A stretch of 64,000 bases of DNA from Rhynochetos jubatus (GCA_027574665.1 CM050672.1:5874001-5938000), one strand, 5' to 3'; positions 1 to 11,892 are shown, counted from the first letter of the stretch. The notes: generated from the letters alone by a model not told the origin. Numbers and translations are program-made.

Positions 1-167
1 TGTTTGGGCTGGAAGGGACCTTAAAGATCATCCAGTGCCACCCCCTGCCATGGGTAGGGACACCTTCCCTAGCCCAGGTTGCTCCAAGCCTCATCCAGCC
101 TGGCCTTGGGCACTCCCAGGGATGGGGCACCCACAGCTTCTCTGGGCAACCTGTCCCAGTGCTTCAC
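1..167 (-). mobile_element. CR1 LINE 3' fragment, cut by window edge
   Basis: This is the 3' end of a CR1 retrotransposon, read on the minus strand. The plus strand shows the reverse complement of the usual CR1 end: the caccccctgcc box, then the gctccaagcctcatccag segment, then the gatggggcacccacagc and gggcaacctgtcccagtgct segments. The terminal ATTCTATG-type repeats should lie to the left, outside the window. The element stops near 167, where AT-rich unique sequence begins, which fits the 5' truncation typical of CR1. It closely resembles the pieces at 5181, 43538 and 46597, so these four probably belong to one subfamily. Confidence 0.93.
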
Positions 168-1348
168 TATACTTGCATATTTCCTCCTTTACTGTGCAAA
201 TATTTTAGACCTGGTTTAGTACTTAAACCCCATACAAGTAGGCTCTACTAATTTAAAAAATAATTCTGTTCACCAGCCCTTTCAATATAGAAGACACATC
301 AGAAGTGCCTGGTTATGGTTCCCGTTTCATTTGCAGGGTGTTGGCCCTGCTTCATTCAGCATAAACGGTAATGCAAAGGTCATGGAGATTAAATAACATA
401 TTTAAAAATGATAATAATGCAGATAAAGTAATACGGTTATGTCGCATTTGTATGATCTAAATTTTTTGACTAATGTAATGAATCAAGAGCTGTGTTTGTT
501 AGAAGATAGAGGTCTTCGACCTTTCTTTGACTTGATTAACTGAGAGCGAGATGGTAATTTTAAAACTGATAGGGCTGGTATTTAATGTCTTCCAATGCTT
601 TGTTTATAATTAAACAGTAACACTTTTAATGGTCATTTTAATCAGCCCAATCTAAAAAGTGCTTGCTTGCTGTACTTTTTCAACCAGCCTTTCAAATATT
701 GGTACTCGTGGTGCAAGAAAATATGTATTTATTTATTTTGCCACTTGTGGACCTAATTGTTTTGTTGTTGAATTAATAGAGACTTTGTCTAAGAGCAGGA
801 TGAAGAAGCGAGGTGAGGGATGGCGGGCTAAGCTTGGATTAGAATGGTTTAGTATTTGCAGGAAGAATGTCCCAAAGTGGCACTCGTGGAAGCATGGCCT
901 GCAGCACTGGCTGCTCTCTAATTGCCACAAACCTTTCAGAACGTGACAGATGCGGTGTGTTAGCAATGAGTGTGCATCAGTAGCATGCGGGTTGCGTGTA
1001 TGTGTGCCTCCTGTTTTCAAAACACGTAGGTGTGGACAGCTGCATCCTGGTACCTGACACCAGCCCCTGAAGGAGTTTTAGGTGCTGCCATCGGCAGCTA
1101 CTTCTCCAGAAGGGTGTGGCTCTCCTCTCTCCTGTATTCTCTAAATCACGAATGGTTACCGAGGGAGCCTGAAGCATTCGGAGCTTAGACTGCATAGTTA
1201 TCAGAAGCCAGTTACTTTTGAATAGTGACTATCCTGTTTTTAAGCTTTTTCCTGCTAAAACCGATGTACGCTAATGGTGTTTCATGGGTGATGCTTTAGC
1301 TTGCCTGAAATTGCCTGAATGGGTCTGTAGCACATCCAAATACAGATA

Positions 1349-1439
1349 CGCTTTCCCGTTCGGTACTTGGGGTGACTGTGAAGGGACGATGCGGCAGTTT
1401 TGGGCTGGGTGCAGCTGTGCTGCCGCTTTCAGACGCGTC
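1349..1439. promoter_or_regulatory. Small CpG-dense patch
   Basis: About eight CpG dinucleotides occur in roughly 90 bp, including two overlapping ones in gacgcg at the right end. The flanking kilobases have very few. No TATA box, initiator or exon is visible next to it. It could be a small unmethylated regulatory site or simply chance. An 82-codon plus frame (1284-1532) crosses it but has no recognisable domain. Confidence 0.3.
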
Positions 1440-2399
1440 ATATTGTCTTGCCTAGTGCTGTCATGTATTGAGAGCCTCGATCAGCCAGAGGTTGAGATGC
1501 CATTGGATCTGTTGCATGCTGTGATTCAATAAAGGGTCTCGGTATGCAATTAGGCAGGCTTGTTTCGCTGCAGGCCCTCCTCACCTCCCTAATAAGAATG
1601 CGCTGGCTGAAGCATGTTTGCCCTTATGGCTCTCCTGGAGGAGCCATCTCCTCACCTCTGGTCTAGCTTCAGTCACCCCTCTTTGGCTGTGAGGGAAGTT
1701 GTTAAAAAGAATGTCTCTCCCTCTGCTGTTACAATCCACTTAGTGACACGAGAAATGTCACTCATGATGATTAACATTTTAAAGCAGTAAATCTTGAAGG
1801 TCAGTCTGAAACAGAGGACGGGGGATGCTCATGGCTTTCCTTCCCCGCCTGCCTCCCATGAGGAAATGTATTGCATGAAAGGAGTGTTGGCAGGGTAATA
1901 ACGACCCCTTGCTTTTCCATTGCTTTCCATCGATAAAAAAGGTAGAAATAATTTTAGACACATTTCATGTAAATATAAAATAAACAAACAACTCTGTTTT
2001 ATCGAAAATGCACTATTTTGACCTATTCCCGTATTCTCAGAGAAGAGCTGCTGCTTCAACCAAGTGTCAGATTGCTCTTTAGAACTCGTTAATTAGACTA
2101 TTGAAATGATACAGTAAACATAAAGAAACCCCAATAACATAGGAACCAAGGATCTATTTTACAGTAAAAGCTGCCCCCTATATAAACCCACCATGTTACA
2201 GAACTCCTCCCTCACATGGCCCACACCCCCCCGCCCTCAGTTTCTTGCTAAGTGCGTTCTGATGCCACACTGAAACATAAAATAGGTAGAATCAAGGAGC
2301 TACCAAGGGCTATTTATATGCTAATATACATCCCCCAAGCTGAAGTAGGCACCTAAAGCCTATTGCTGCTACTAATGATGGCTATGATTTAACCTCTCT

Positions 2400-2880
2400 G
2401 GAAAAAAGAAAAGTATTTTTCCTTAAGAAAACAACTCAGTTTATTTAAGATGAAATGTAATTATCTATTATCAGATGTCCTTTAAAAATGGAAGGCCTAT
2501 TTAAGGTGCTAAAAATATTGAAGCCCTAATTCCACCATAATAGCATTTTAATTTCAGCAAATCACAGCTCTATTGTTACAGGACATTTTGCTGTAGGAAT
2601 GTGGTAAGAGGTCCGTCTTAGCTTTTTAAAGAAACATTTCGCTTTCTTGTAGGCATTCAATTAAATCTTTGCAATCATCTAACCTTTGTGACACAAAATT
2701 TTACTTACTAAGTGGGAAAACAATGGCCATTAGCATCTAAAAGAATTTGTTTAAAAAAGTAGTTAACGTATAATTGCTTTAGGTATTCTCATCAGAATAT
2801 TTTTTGGCTGTTGGCTTAGTCATTTATTTAAAAAGCTAGAGTTTAATTCATTACTGTTTTCCATTTACAATACTTATTTA
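2400..2880. promoter_or_regulatory. Candidate conserved noncoding element
   Basis: This is AT-rich, almost CpG-free sequence with many homeodomain-type cores (TAAT, ATTA) and runs such as taattatctattatcag. No repeat is visible and the open frames are negligible. This composition is common in vertebrate developmental enhancers. The call rests on composition alone and needs alignment to other amniotes. Confidence 0.3.
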
Positions 2881-5180
2881 AATTGCCGGGCATAGTTGGT
2901 GTAAACTCCTGCTGTAACCGGGTCTGTGAATTGATGCTGGCGATCATTTAAAGAGTAACATCAACGGCAGATGGATGCAAGGGTCACTCTTTTCTGTTAT
3001 CATCCAGTAAATTTACTTTTCTATTTAAAAGTGCTAGTTTAGCAACATTTTTACTGTTATAGTCCACATAAATGGGTGATACAATTTTAGCATCCTCACT
3101 TACATTGATGATGATGTACTCTCGTGAGAGCAGGTGGCTTATACAAGCTGTGCTGCCGATAGCTACCTTGGATGTCTCTTCAAAAGCTATGGGTACCTCC
3201 TGCTTATCTTTGCAATTTTTGCTCCACAGATCAGATGAAAAATTTTTGTGCGCTGGCTTCATTATGATGCCCAGTGTGGATACATGGGACTTTTTCCCCA
3301 TTGTTCAGTAGCAGAGGGGCCTCTGGTCCCATGAAACAGTTTGATTGGCCCTGGAGCTCAGCCATAATGGTACTTGCATTTGAATGCCAAAATCTGAAGA
3401 AAAGACAGGTTTCTCTCCCATTGGAGAAGGCAGTGATATATCAGGTATTTCCCCACCTGTTTGTCTCATCTGATTTTTATATGGGAGTAAGGTCTTTAAC
3501 TTCAAATAGTCTGTAGTGCTTTAGCATGGAATTCTGTATTTAACGTGTTATTTCCTCTGGGTTTTCACTCTCCAGCTTTTTGCTTTTAATCAAAATAAAC
3601 TTGAAAATATTGTTGGGTTACTGGTAATGCATAATGAAATTCTAAACCTCCTGTAACATGCTTAAAAACATATTATTGTGGTTATACAATCCAACGAAAT
3701 TCAGCTGTCTGAGATTTCCTCATGATATTGTGAGAAGTTTATTAATGAAAGCTCATTCATTGTCACATATACACCACCTGTACTGCAAACACTCCGGTGT
3801 ACTTCCTAAGTAATGATAATGTCATGGATTAATGGAATAACCAGCACAGATAATACGACTAGGAAAGAAACAACAAATTGTTAAACAGTTTCATTTGCTC
3901 TATAGATTATCTTCTCTGAGTTCTATTTGTTTTTTAACAGTGAACTACATTAATTATATTCAGGCTGTTGATAGGCTTCAATATCTGTCATACTGAAGCA
4001 AAATATCCTTACATATGCTCTTAATTTCTGTGTGTTTTATTGCAGTAGGAAAGACAAGGCCAAGGGCCCTAAGAGGAGTTAAGTCTGCTCCCGTCAGACC
4101 CCTGTCCAAACGCTCATGTTACCTGGACAGTGTTTTATGTCTGTGCATAAGTCGGGTACTGACTTACAGGTATCTTGAAACATGTAGGTGAAAGAAACCC
4201 ACTTTTGACACCTGGGAACCTGTCTACTGTGACTTAGAGATTGTCTTCTGTAAGATCGTCTTTAGAGAGCGATGGTCTGGTTTTAATCAACTCTTGTTAA
4301 ACTTGAAGCTTCAAAAAAAAGGTGAAATCTCTAAACAGAATTGAAGGATTCTGGCAGCATGTGTAATTAGTACTGTCTCAATTTGCAAGCTATAATAAAC
4401 AGGATACAGTGTCACAGATACACAGCACAGTTGTAATTGAATTAAACTGCTGTTATTCTAGCACTGAAAAGAGCAGCAGTTGCAGGTCCGTATAGCTGTG
4501 GCATAGAGCTATATGAAACAACCTACTTAAGGTAAATCAACTCCTACTTAAATGACCGTAATAAGCATTCGCTGAGCAGCTCTACCCCTGGGGGTGTCAT
4601 TTATCACAGTGTAATAGAAAATTGTAATGAATGATAACACCTAGCTATTCTGCAGGAGCTTGCATATATTAGGGGAAATGAAAATAATGCGCCCAAGTGA
4701 AATGATGAGCATTGTAGTGTTTTGTGTTTAGGTTTGGGTTGTTTTCTTTTCCTTCCTTTACTTCTCCCCACCCCTTTAAAAACTACGTGTCTGTGATGTG
4801 TGCAGAATGAATTCTTGCCTGGAAGGTTTATGTTCTAATCTGTGCCTGTTTTCTCAGCAGCGTACGGTGCAACGCTGGCCTTAGGGTAACGTTGACTAAA
4901 CAGGAAAGTGAAGTTACTCTGTAAGGAGTGTGGGCTTGGGCCTGAAACTTAGCAAATGTGTAAGGATGCAAAATTACAACAAGTTTGCTAGAACTCTAAA
5001 CTAGATTTCATGGGTGCTATTCCCCTCAGTGCTGATGGCTAATGTTCAGTGTTCTCCAGTAGCAATCACTCTTGTCCCTGCACCTCTTCTGTCAGACACC
5101 TAAACCCACTCCTTCTCTATGCTTCTCTATGGATATCTGTGTCCCAGGCATCGATCCTGCTGTCCTAGACTCATGGAACG

Positions 5181-5491
5181 GCCATGGGCAGGGGACACCT
5201 TCCATAGCCCAGGGTGCTCCAAGCCTCATCCAGCCTGGCCTTGGACACTTCCAGGGATGGGGCAGCCACAGCTTCTCTGGGCAACCTGTCCCAGTGCTCC
5301 CCACCCTCTCCAGGAGGAATTCCTTCCTGATGTCCTATCTCAGTCTCCCTCATTCCGTTTAACCCCGTTACCCCTTGTCCTGTCACTCCCTGCCCTTAGG
5401 AAAAGTCCCCCCCGGCTTTTTTGTAGCCCCTGCCCAGGCACTGGAAATGGCTCTAAGGTCTCCCTGGAGCTTCTCCAGACTGAACAAGCCC
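5181..5491 (-). mobile_element. CR1 LINE fragment, missing its 3' tip
   Basis: This CR1 sits in minus orientation. Landmarks on the plus strand are gccatgggcag, gctccaagcctcatccag, gatggggcagccacagc, the ggaattccttcctgatg segment, the cgtttaaccccgttacccc segment, and ctccagactgaacaagccc at the right end. Compared with the copy at 46597-46987, it lacks the last 45 or so bases, including the tcattccaaccc-like box and the terminal octamer repeats. CR1 copies normally lose the 5' end and keep the 3' end, so a later deletion probably removed the tip. The 197-codon plus frame that crosses it (5119-5712) is antisense CR1 and not a gene. Confidence 0.93.
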
Positions 5492-6179
5492 AAATGCATT
5501 CCGTAGTTACTGATCTACGACACCATACAATAGGAGGGTTTGAAAGATACGTTAGAGGGACTAGGATGCTGCCGTTACCTTGGTTGCCCAGGGATCTTTT
5601 ATCCTCTGTGGCAGCTTTAAGATTCTGGGAAGCGAAGCCCTTGTCTCCAGGGCTGGGCTGTCCTTCTCTCTGTGATGAGCTGGGGTCCTTCAGTTGGCTT
5701 ACTCAAGTGTGACTATTCAGTACACGATGTGAACTGTGGATGTGTCATTAGGAAAGTTAATGTAACCTCATACTTTGGAGACTGATTGGTGTAATAGTAA
5801 AGGAATGAGCTTTTCCTAACAGTTGGAAGCTCCTGTAAACTGGATTCGGTTTGTTGCATTCCAAGTGAAATGGAGTACCTGCAAGTTGGTTTTTATGGGG
5901 TTTTTAGTTTTACTTAAGAACTCCCGTGCACACTCTGTAACATCCCGTGGTGAGTTGGGTGAACTTCATGCATGACTCCAACTTCTGCTTTGTCATGGGT
6001 GGAATGGACGTCCCATCATCCAAGGTGTGCTAATAACATTTACGTAGTTAATATTCCATTAATAAGACTGTTAGAACCATTGAGTAGAAGAAATGTATTT
6101 TAAAGAGCAAATATCACTTGCAAGTGGGCTGTTACAGCTGAATAAGCATGTTTCTTGACTTAAGTTCATAAAACACATC

Positions 6180-6560
6180 TACTAGTAATACTTTAATTTT
6201 GATGATGAATGAAAAGAGTAAGCCATTAATAAGCCCTTTAAAAGCTACTGACTACAGTAATACCATCTGTAAATGGAAATATCACTTTTTAATCAAGTAT
6301 TTAAGGTTATAGTCTCGCTAATAAGTGCTGCTTTGTCCATTAATAGTGAATCTAATTCTGTGCTGTAGCGAAAGGTAAAAGTAAGAAGATAATTTCAAAT
6401 GGCTAATTAAGCTATTTTGGAGTCCAAGTTACTGAAGCTGAATCAATGTGAAGCTGCCATTTTTATTTTTAATATTTTTTCCATTTTGATCATAAATGGG
6501 GGCCACTGGGATTATATTGCATTAGAGGGAATGGAAGAGCAGGAGTAAAATGGTAAGGAA
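6180..6560. promoter_or_regulatory. Candidate conserved noncoding element
   Basis: The sequence is AT-rich with repeated TTAAT and TAATAAG cores, an ataaatgggggccactggg segment and a ttatattgcattagaggg segment. CpG is nearly absent and there is no repeat signature. Composition and low complexity-free texture suggest an enhancer-type element. This is inference from base composition only. Confidence 0.35.
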
Positions 6561-6741
6561 TTACTTTCATGTCCTGCTCAGAGGACCTGTACTTTGGGAG
6601 AAGTTTGGAGGGTAGGAGGGAAACATGGCCATTGCTTCACGTTTCGGTAAAAATGACGCTCCCTGGTGCTGGAAAGTTACTCATTGTTAAGAGTTAATTG
6701 CTATAAAATGACCTTTGTAATAAAATAGACTTGAGGTTATG

Positions 6742-6772
6742 TATGCATAATTATCCCATCCAATTATGCATA
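6742..6772. promoter_or_regulatory. Inverted 11-bp repeat of a POU/homeodomain-like site
   Basis: Two perfect 11-bp inverted arms, tatgcataatt at 6742-6752 and aattatgcata at 6762-6772, are separated by a 9-base spacer. ATGCATAATTA closely resembles the sites bound by POU class III factors (ATGCATAATTAA type). Two facing copies about two helical turns apart centre to centre would suit a dimer. The sequence shows the repeat directly; factor binding is inferred. Confidence 0.45.
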
Positions 6773-7659
6773 TTTAAAGAGTTTTTAGGATTTTTCCACT
6801 AGGAAATTGTGGTGTTCCACAGCAAACAATTCCCAGACCATCAGCTCTGGCTGGTTCGGTGGAGGTTGTTTGGGGTTTGGTTTGTTGTTTTTTGGCTGTC
6901 ACCCCCCGAGTTGTACGTTGGTGTTCGTTTTCAAGATAATTATTTCACACACAGATCTCTGAACAAATGCCTCTGTTTCAGTGCTAAAATCAAAAAGCCG
7001 TGTCTCCCACAGGACACTGTATTTTACTGTGATTTAACTCAGATGTTTAACTCGGAAGAGGGAATTTTGCTCCCCTGACAGTATCACGGATGAGTTCTGC
7101 GCTTTCATCTCCATCCGTTGGCGCTATCAACAGCCAAACAACGTCAGGGAAGTCCAGAACGGTGGTTGCAGTTTGAAATGTTATGTTTTTCTTCTGTCCC
7201 TCTCAAAATAGGTATGATGCTACTACTTTTTAACAGAAGGGTGTTTTCCCTCTTTTACAAGAGGTGATAGAGGAGATTTTTCAAATGTTTGTAGAGATTA
7301 ATGTGAAATGTGGCCAAACAAGAGTGAAGATACAAGAGACTGCGGCAGAAACTGCTGTAATCCTTAAACGGTCACACTAGTTGGTCATTATTTGTTGAGC
7401 GTAAGTAAATGAATGGAAGATAGAGCTTGTTCTGCCAATATAGGCTAACATCCTGGCTTTATGTTAGTGGACCTTTAAGATTTGTTATCAAAATTGTAAG
7501 CCTAACAAACAGCAGTCTCATAACATTACTTCTAAACAATAAAATACAGTTTTGATAAATTATTGCCTATACTCGAGTGCCCCTCCAAACTTAAACCTTT
7601 TTCGTTCCCTCTCCCTATTGATGCGTAAGCTCTTGGGTCCATATATTATTCATTACAAT

Positions 7660-8120
7660 CAAATAAGACACAGTGGTGGCTCAGTAAACTTGCTTTTCAT
7701 ATAAGAATTGATTTTATTGAGGAACGCACGCTGCAGACCCTAGCTTCCAGCAGCCGGGGCTGAAATGAGCAATTCTCTCATTGTAATAATGTGCCTCTGT
7801 CATCTCCTTATTATCAGCATGATAAAAGATGAAATATTCACAGATGCTGCCCTCCTAACCTGATCACAGCTTGATATTTGAGCTTTGGAAATGAGTTTTA
7901 TAAGCTTTAATATACTCCTTGGCGGAGTGACCCCTGAAATTAAACATTATTACAGAGCGGATATTTAAAAAGCTGGGGCCGCAAATTACATCAAAATGAA
8001 AATATTAAGGAGTATTACGACTATACCAAGTGGGATCTCACTGCTGTTGAAACTGTGAATGCCATAAAGCTCAGCACATTGGTGTCAAAAACATCAGAAA
8101 AAATAATAATAGCGCAGGCA
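7660..8120. promoter_or_regulatory. Candidate conserved noncoding element
   Basis: This AT-rich block contains homeodomain-type cores, a run of ataataatag, and segments such as gcatgataaaagatgaaat and ttataagctttaatatact. It contains no repeat and no useful open frame. It reads like a developmental enhancer, but conservation must be shown by alignment. Confidence 0.35.
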
Positions 8121-9936
8121 CCTTGACTTCAGTTATTTTATACGTAGGGCTAAACTAAATTACTGGAATGTTTGGTGGTTCTTTTTTTTCCTATAGGCCA
8201 GTTTTCCAGGAGGAAAAGGCACATTATTCTCAACTTCGTAGCACTCTTCAGAGTTCTTTTAAAATGCATATTGCTGCTTCTCTCTGCGAACACCAATAAA
8301 AAATACCTAAGTGTAATGAAACCCAAGATTACACTTAAAAGAATAAGCCATAGTCACTAGGTGCAACATGATTCCATTTCCGTTGCCATCGCTGTTTTGA
8401 TGGACAGGTTTCCACCAAAGCCTGGTACAAGAAGAACTAGGGAACTTTCCTCAACGTGAAAAATAGAGGAATGTACAACGCCTATTATGGCTCTTTCAAC
8501 CCAAATAGTGTTTTGTCTTATTAAAGTTAAAACTTGCTATTTACTATCTCCCTGTAAAGTTGATTTTACCAGAAAGAAGCACGTGTAATTTATTAAGTTA
8601 CATACAGTGTCTGTTGAAGGAAGATCTGATAGTTCTTTCATGCTTGTAACTCCAGTTTGCCAAGGGAACTTGTTCTCCTATTTGGTTTTTAAAACGATAG
8701 AAAGTATCTGGAAATGTAAACTTTCACAAGAGATCAGACTTGATATTCCTTTGTATTCTGTATATTCTGATGAGTTGGAAACAATATTTTTTGCAGTATA
8801 TTGAAATTTCTTTAAATAATTGGGTTGTGGGATGTAGCAGTATTTTCAGAAGAATGCAGTAATGCATTTGAAGAGGAAAACCCCCCCGTTTCAGTGTCTG
8901 CAGCATTGATTTCCTAATGAGCACATATATACGCTGGCTATTGCTCAGGTTTAAAACCATGCAACTAGTATGTCACTGTACATGCCTTTTAATGAATATC
9001 TCTTTTTTTTGCCTGTGTTCTCAGTAGATAACAATGGAAGTATTGGTTTTGTTAGACCATCACAACCTATTTTGTCAATTTCTTTATGTAAAAATGTTTG
9101 AGAGGGATTTTTAGACCACCTTCTACACACATGCAGTTTTGCTCTGTAGTCCCTGGGGTTCAGGCACTCTCTGCATTGTTAATGCTGCATAAAAATAAGC
9201 TTTAGTGGCAAATACTGGTGACAGAATGTAACTCAGTCACAGACCGTCCCTGCTACTAGCTGCCCTAGTTTAAGGAATGTATCCGTTGTCCTTAAGATAC
9301 TTCAGCAAAATAGATTGGATGGCTGAACTCTTGGAAAGGAATCGGTACCTTGTTTTTACAGACAGCTGCCTCCATAAGGATGCAATACCTTGATGTTTGC
9401 TGCAGGTATTACATTCTTCTCGGGTTCGGGAAACTGTACGCAGTCACAAATCACTAGGCATCCGTAAAGACCAAGCATTTCTATGTTAAAGTGGGAGATT
9501 TGATCCAATTGGGTAAATTCTTGTGTAGAATTTTGTTGTAATTATTTTATGCTGTATGAAATGGAGAGCATGAAGCGTATTTGCATGAGTTCTCACACCC
9601 AGTAGATGATGGGTCACTTCCCTTTGTAATGAAAGCTGGACTGCCAAGAGTGACCTGTGTAGGTGTCCCGTAGGCCCTGTGACGCAGAAGACCGGTGGGA
9701 GATTTGGAGCATTCCTCCTTCTCTCCTTCCCGAATTAACACACGCTGTGGGTAAGCTGCCGTGTTTTCCAAGAAGACAGACACATAATGTGTTTTGTTAC
9801 AGACTGCAAGTGTAAAGCTCGCCATAGAGCAAAGCAGGAATCCTTCCAGGGATTCGTTCCTGCTGAGGCTGTGTTTTTGCACAGTGATCCAGAATTCTCA
9901 AAGCTGAAAACCCAGCAAGCAGAGAAGGTGCAGGAA

Positions 9937-10110
9937 GGACAGTGACAGGTTGCTCAGACAGGATGCTGATGGCTGTCTGTGGAGGTTTTGTCAGAAGGTG
10001 AGCAGGAAAAGTCTTGAGCAACCTGGAACTTTAGTTCCTGTGCTTGTAGCAGAAAATAGGGCTAGATGATCTGTGGAAGTCACTTCTACCTGATGTTTTC
10101 TGATGTTTCT
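9937..10110 (+). mobile_element. Old, degraded CR1 3' end
   Basis: This is a worn CR1 3' terminus in plus orientation. Recognisable steps in order are gacaggttgctcagaca, a degraded gtggaggttttgtcag segment, cttgagcaacctgg, gggctagatgatctgtgg, aagtcacttctacctga, and a decayed ttctgatgtttct in place of the terminal octamer repeats. Order and spacing match the CR1 end seen in the younger copy at 46597-46987. The divergence is clearly higher, so this copy is much older. Confidence 0.75.
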
Positions 10111-11429
10111 AAACAAAACAGCTGAGATCATAAGACCCATTCTGCATCTGCTGGGCTTAATGTGTTGATACCATGTTGCCTTTGCTGTTCATACAGCAGA
10201 GTGCTTTTCCAGTGAAATCATTAACTACCATTTCTAATTTTTATCTTACTGTTATTTATGAATTAAGACAACAAAAATGAGTAGAAAGTTTATATTTATT
10301 AGTCATAAGTTAAGCATAAAATTTTAATTAGTGGAAATGATTTGACGTACTTCGTACCCTTATTAGTGTTGACAGCCTGCAAACTTGTGCATGCAAATCT
10401 GATTATTATAGGTTTGCTGAAGTCCATTTGCAAATGTAAATTTTGTGCTGGTTAAGAGGTGTTGTCTTAATCTTGATTTACATTGTAGATTGTATCTGAA
10501 ATACAGGGCAAGATCCAGAGAAAGGCTAAAGAAGTGCTTAGTGCGCTAAGACATCTGGAATTACACGCCCAAGCTTGTCCTTTGTGATGTAACAAGTTTG
10601 TAGATAGTAGTTGTGTTCCCGGACTTTATTTCTCCTGTTAGTTCAGCGTACTCATTAGGGCTGTAAGTTAACAGTATGCTGATTGACAGGTGATTATTCT
10701 CTCTTGAGAGAATCTAGAGCTCAGGGTTCTGCTTTCCAGGAAATTATTTTAATCGTAATGTGTTGGCTGAAGCTTGACATGCAGTTGATTTCAGAAGCAT
10801 AGAGGAAACTGCCTTCTATTGGGTTTCAAACGTGGCAGAAAGCAGTTCAAATTGTGCTTTGGTTGCTCTTGTGAAAGACAGTGTTTCTTGGCCCCCAGTT
10901 AGACTCACCAAAACTTGTAATATGAGACTTAATGTATGTTAAATTTCAAGCTCCGTGTGATATTTTCTTCTATTTGTATCATCAATAAAACATGATTGTG
11001 ATTGCCAAACATTCTAACCTTAAAATTTTTCAACCCCACCGCCCACCCTGAATTTTAGAAGTAAACTGTAATTGAAAGAATTGTCACCAAAACCTGAAGT
11101 GCCTGGGGAGGGAGAAACTTTCTGCCTGGGTTTAGACCAGTGCTCAGTGTAGAACATTTTCGTCTCAAGCAGGGGTAAAAAGAGATTCTAGTTAGAAGAT
11201 GCTTAGCCCAGTCACTGTCTATGGTCTGTCCTATTCCCTCAGTACGCAAAACCTCTTAAACCTCCCCCTGTTTTAAAACTATCTACCAGTACTTCTGATG
11301 AATGTTTGGTAGTTCAGTACTGCAGGATTTGGTATGCAACCATTCATCTTTCACTGAATCCACTGCTTTCACCGTTTTGAAAAGGTACCATTTTCTAATT
11401 TCTCAGTTCATCTCTAAATTGAAGGTTTC
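10111..11429. other. Unique noncoding sequence
   Basis: No gene is supported. A perfect octamer ATGCAAAT lies at 10391-10398 within AT-rich sequence (10200-10480) that has a conserved-element look. The longest open frames are about 60-80 codons. The last part (from about 11340) may already belong to the ancient CR1/L3 relic that follows, but the match is too weak to place a boundary. Confidence 0.6.
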
Positions 11430-11892
11430 CAGCCTTTTTGTTGTTCTTCATAAGGCAGCCTTTCCCTCTCCACACTCAGTTTCATTGTCCTTTTCTGTGT
11501 GCTTGCCAACTGTGCTGCTTTCTCTGGGAGACGTGGGGCCCACAACTTAAGTGCTCCAAGGGTGGGTCATCCAATTTTTTAAAGAGCAGCAAAATGCTAT
11601 CCTCTGTTTGGGTCTTACACCTTTCCTTGTGATAACCTGCATTTTGTTGGCTTTTTTCCTAAGCTTCTGCTGCACACTGAGGCAGTGATTTTGGAGAGCT
11701 GTTGACTACCCCAAGGTTGGGGTACTCCTTCTGAGTTTCAAGCTCAGCATTATGAAGATCCAATTTAGATTTTTTTTTTCTTAGTGTGCTGCTTCACTTC
11801 TACTGTCTACTGAACTTCACTTCTGAAGTTTATTTGCTGCTTTTTCCCTCTGTCCATCTTTTTAGGGTCTTCTGGAGCTCAGCTGTTGGCGT
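11430..11892 (-). mobile_element. Ancient CR1/L3-like LINE relic
   Basis: The region reads as the reverse complement of an old amniote CR1/L3 element. Landmarks on the plus strand, in the expected order, are an aaggcagcctttcc segment, a degraded gtgctttctctggg and gggcccacaact segment, gataacctgcattttgttgg followed by cttttttcc, ctgctgcacactga, ttttggagagctgttgac, a caatttagat segment with a following T run, the gcttcacttctac and ctgaacttcacttctg segments, and the terminal gtcttctggagctc. Many small indels and the lost frame indicate great age. Recognition is by eye against a remembered consensus. Confidence 0.65.

Larger units (their letters stand above)
168..5180. other. Unique noncoding sequence
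   Basis: No gene or recognisable interspersed repeat was found here. The longest open frames are 60-105 codons, overlap on both strands and show no domain or convincing codon pattern (for example 2984-3301 minus and 659-946 plus). A CpG-dense patch lies at 1349-1439. The stretch from about 2400 to 2880 is AT-rich, nearly CpG-free and full of TAAT and TTTAAA cores, which is typical of conserved noncoding elements. Whether it is conserved cannot be told from one sequence. Confidence 0.7.
5492..9936. other. Unique noncoding sequence, candidate regulatory desert
   Basis: No supported gene or young repeat was found. Open frames are at most 111 codons (9547-9882 minus) and look random. The notable content is AT-rich, CpG-poor sequence at 6180-6560, the inverted 11-bp repeat at 6742-6772, and 7660-8120, all of which look like vertebrate conserved noncoding DNA. 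Short homopolymer runs (a C7 at about 8880, a T8 at about 8184) are unremarkable. Confidence 0.65.

Noticed and set aside
5119-5712. 197-codon plus-strand open frame, the longest in the window
   Set aside because: Its central part is the antisense of the CR1 at 5181-5491; the flanks have no domain. Antisense CR1 commonly stays open.
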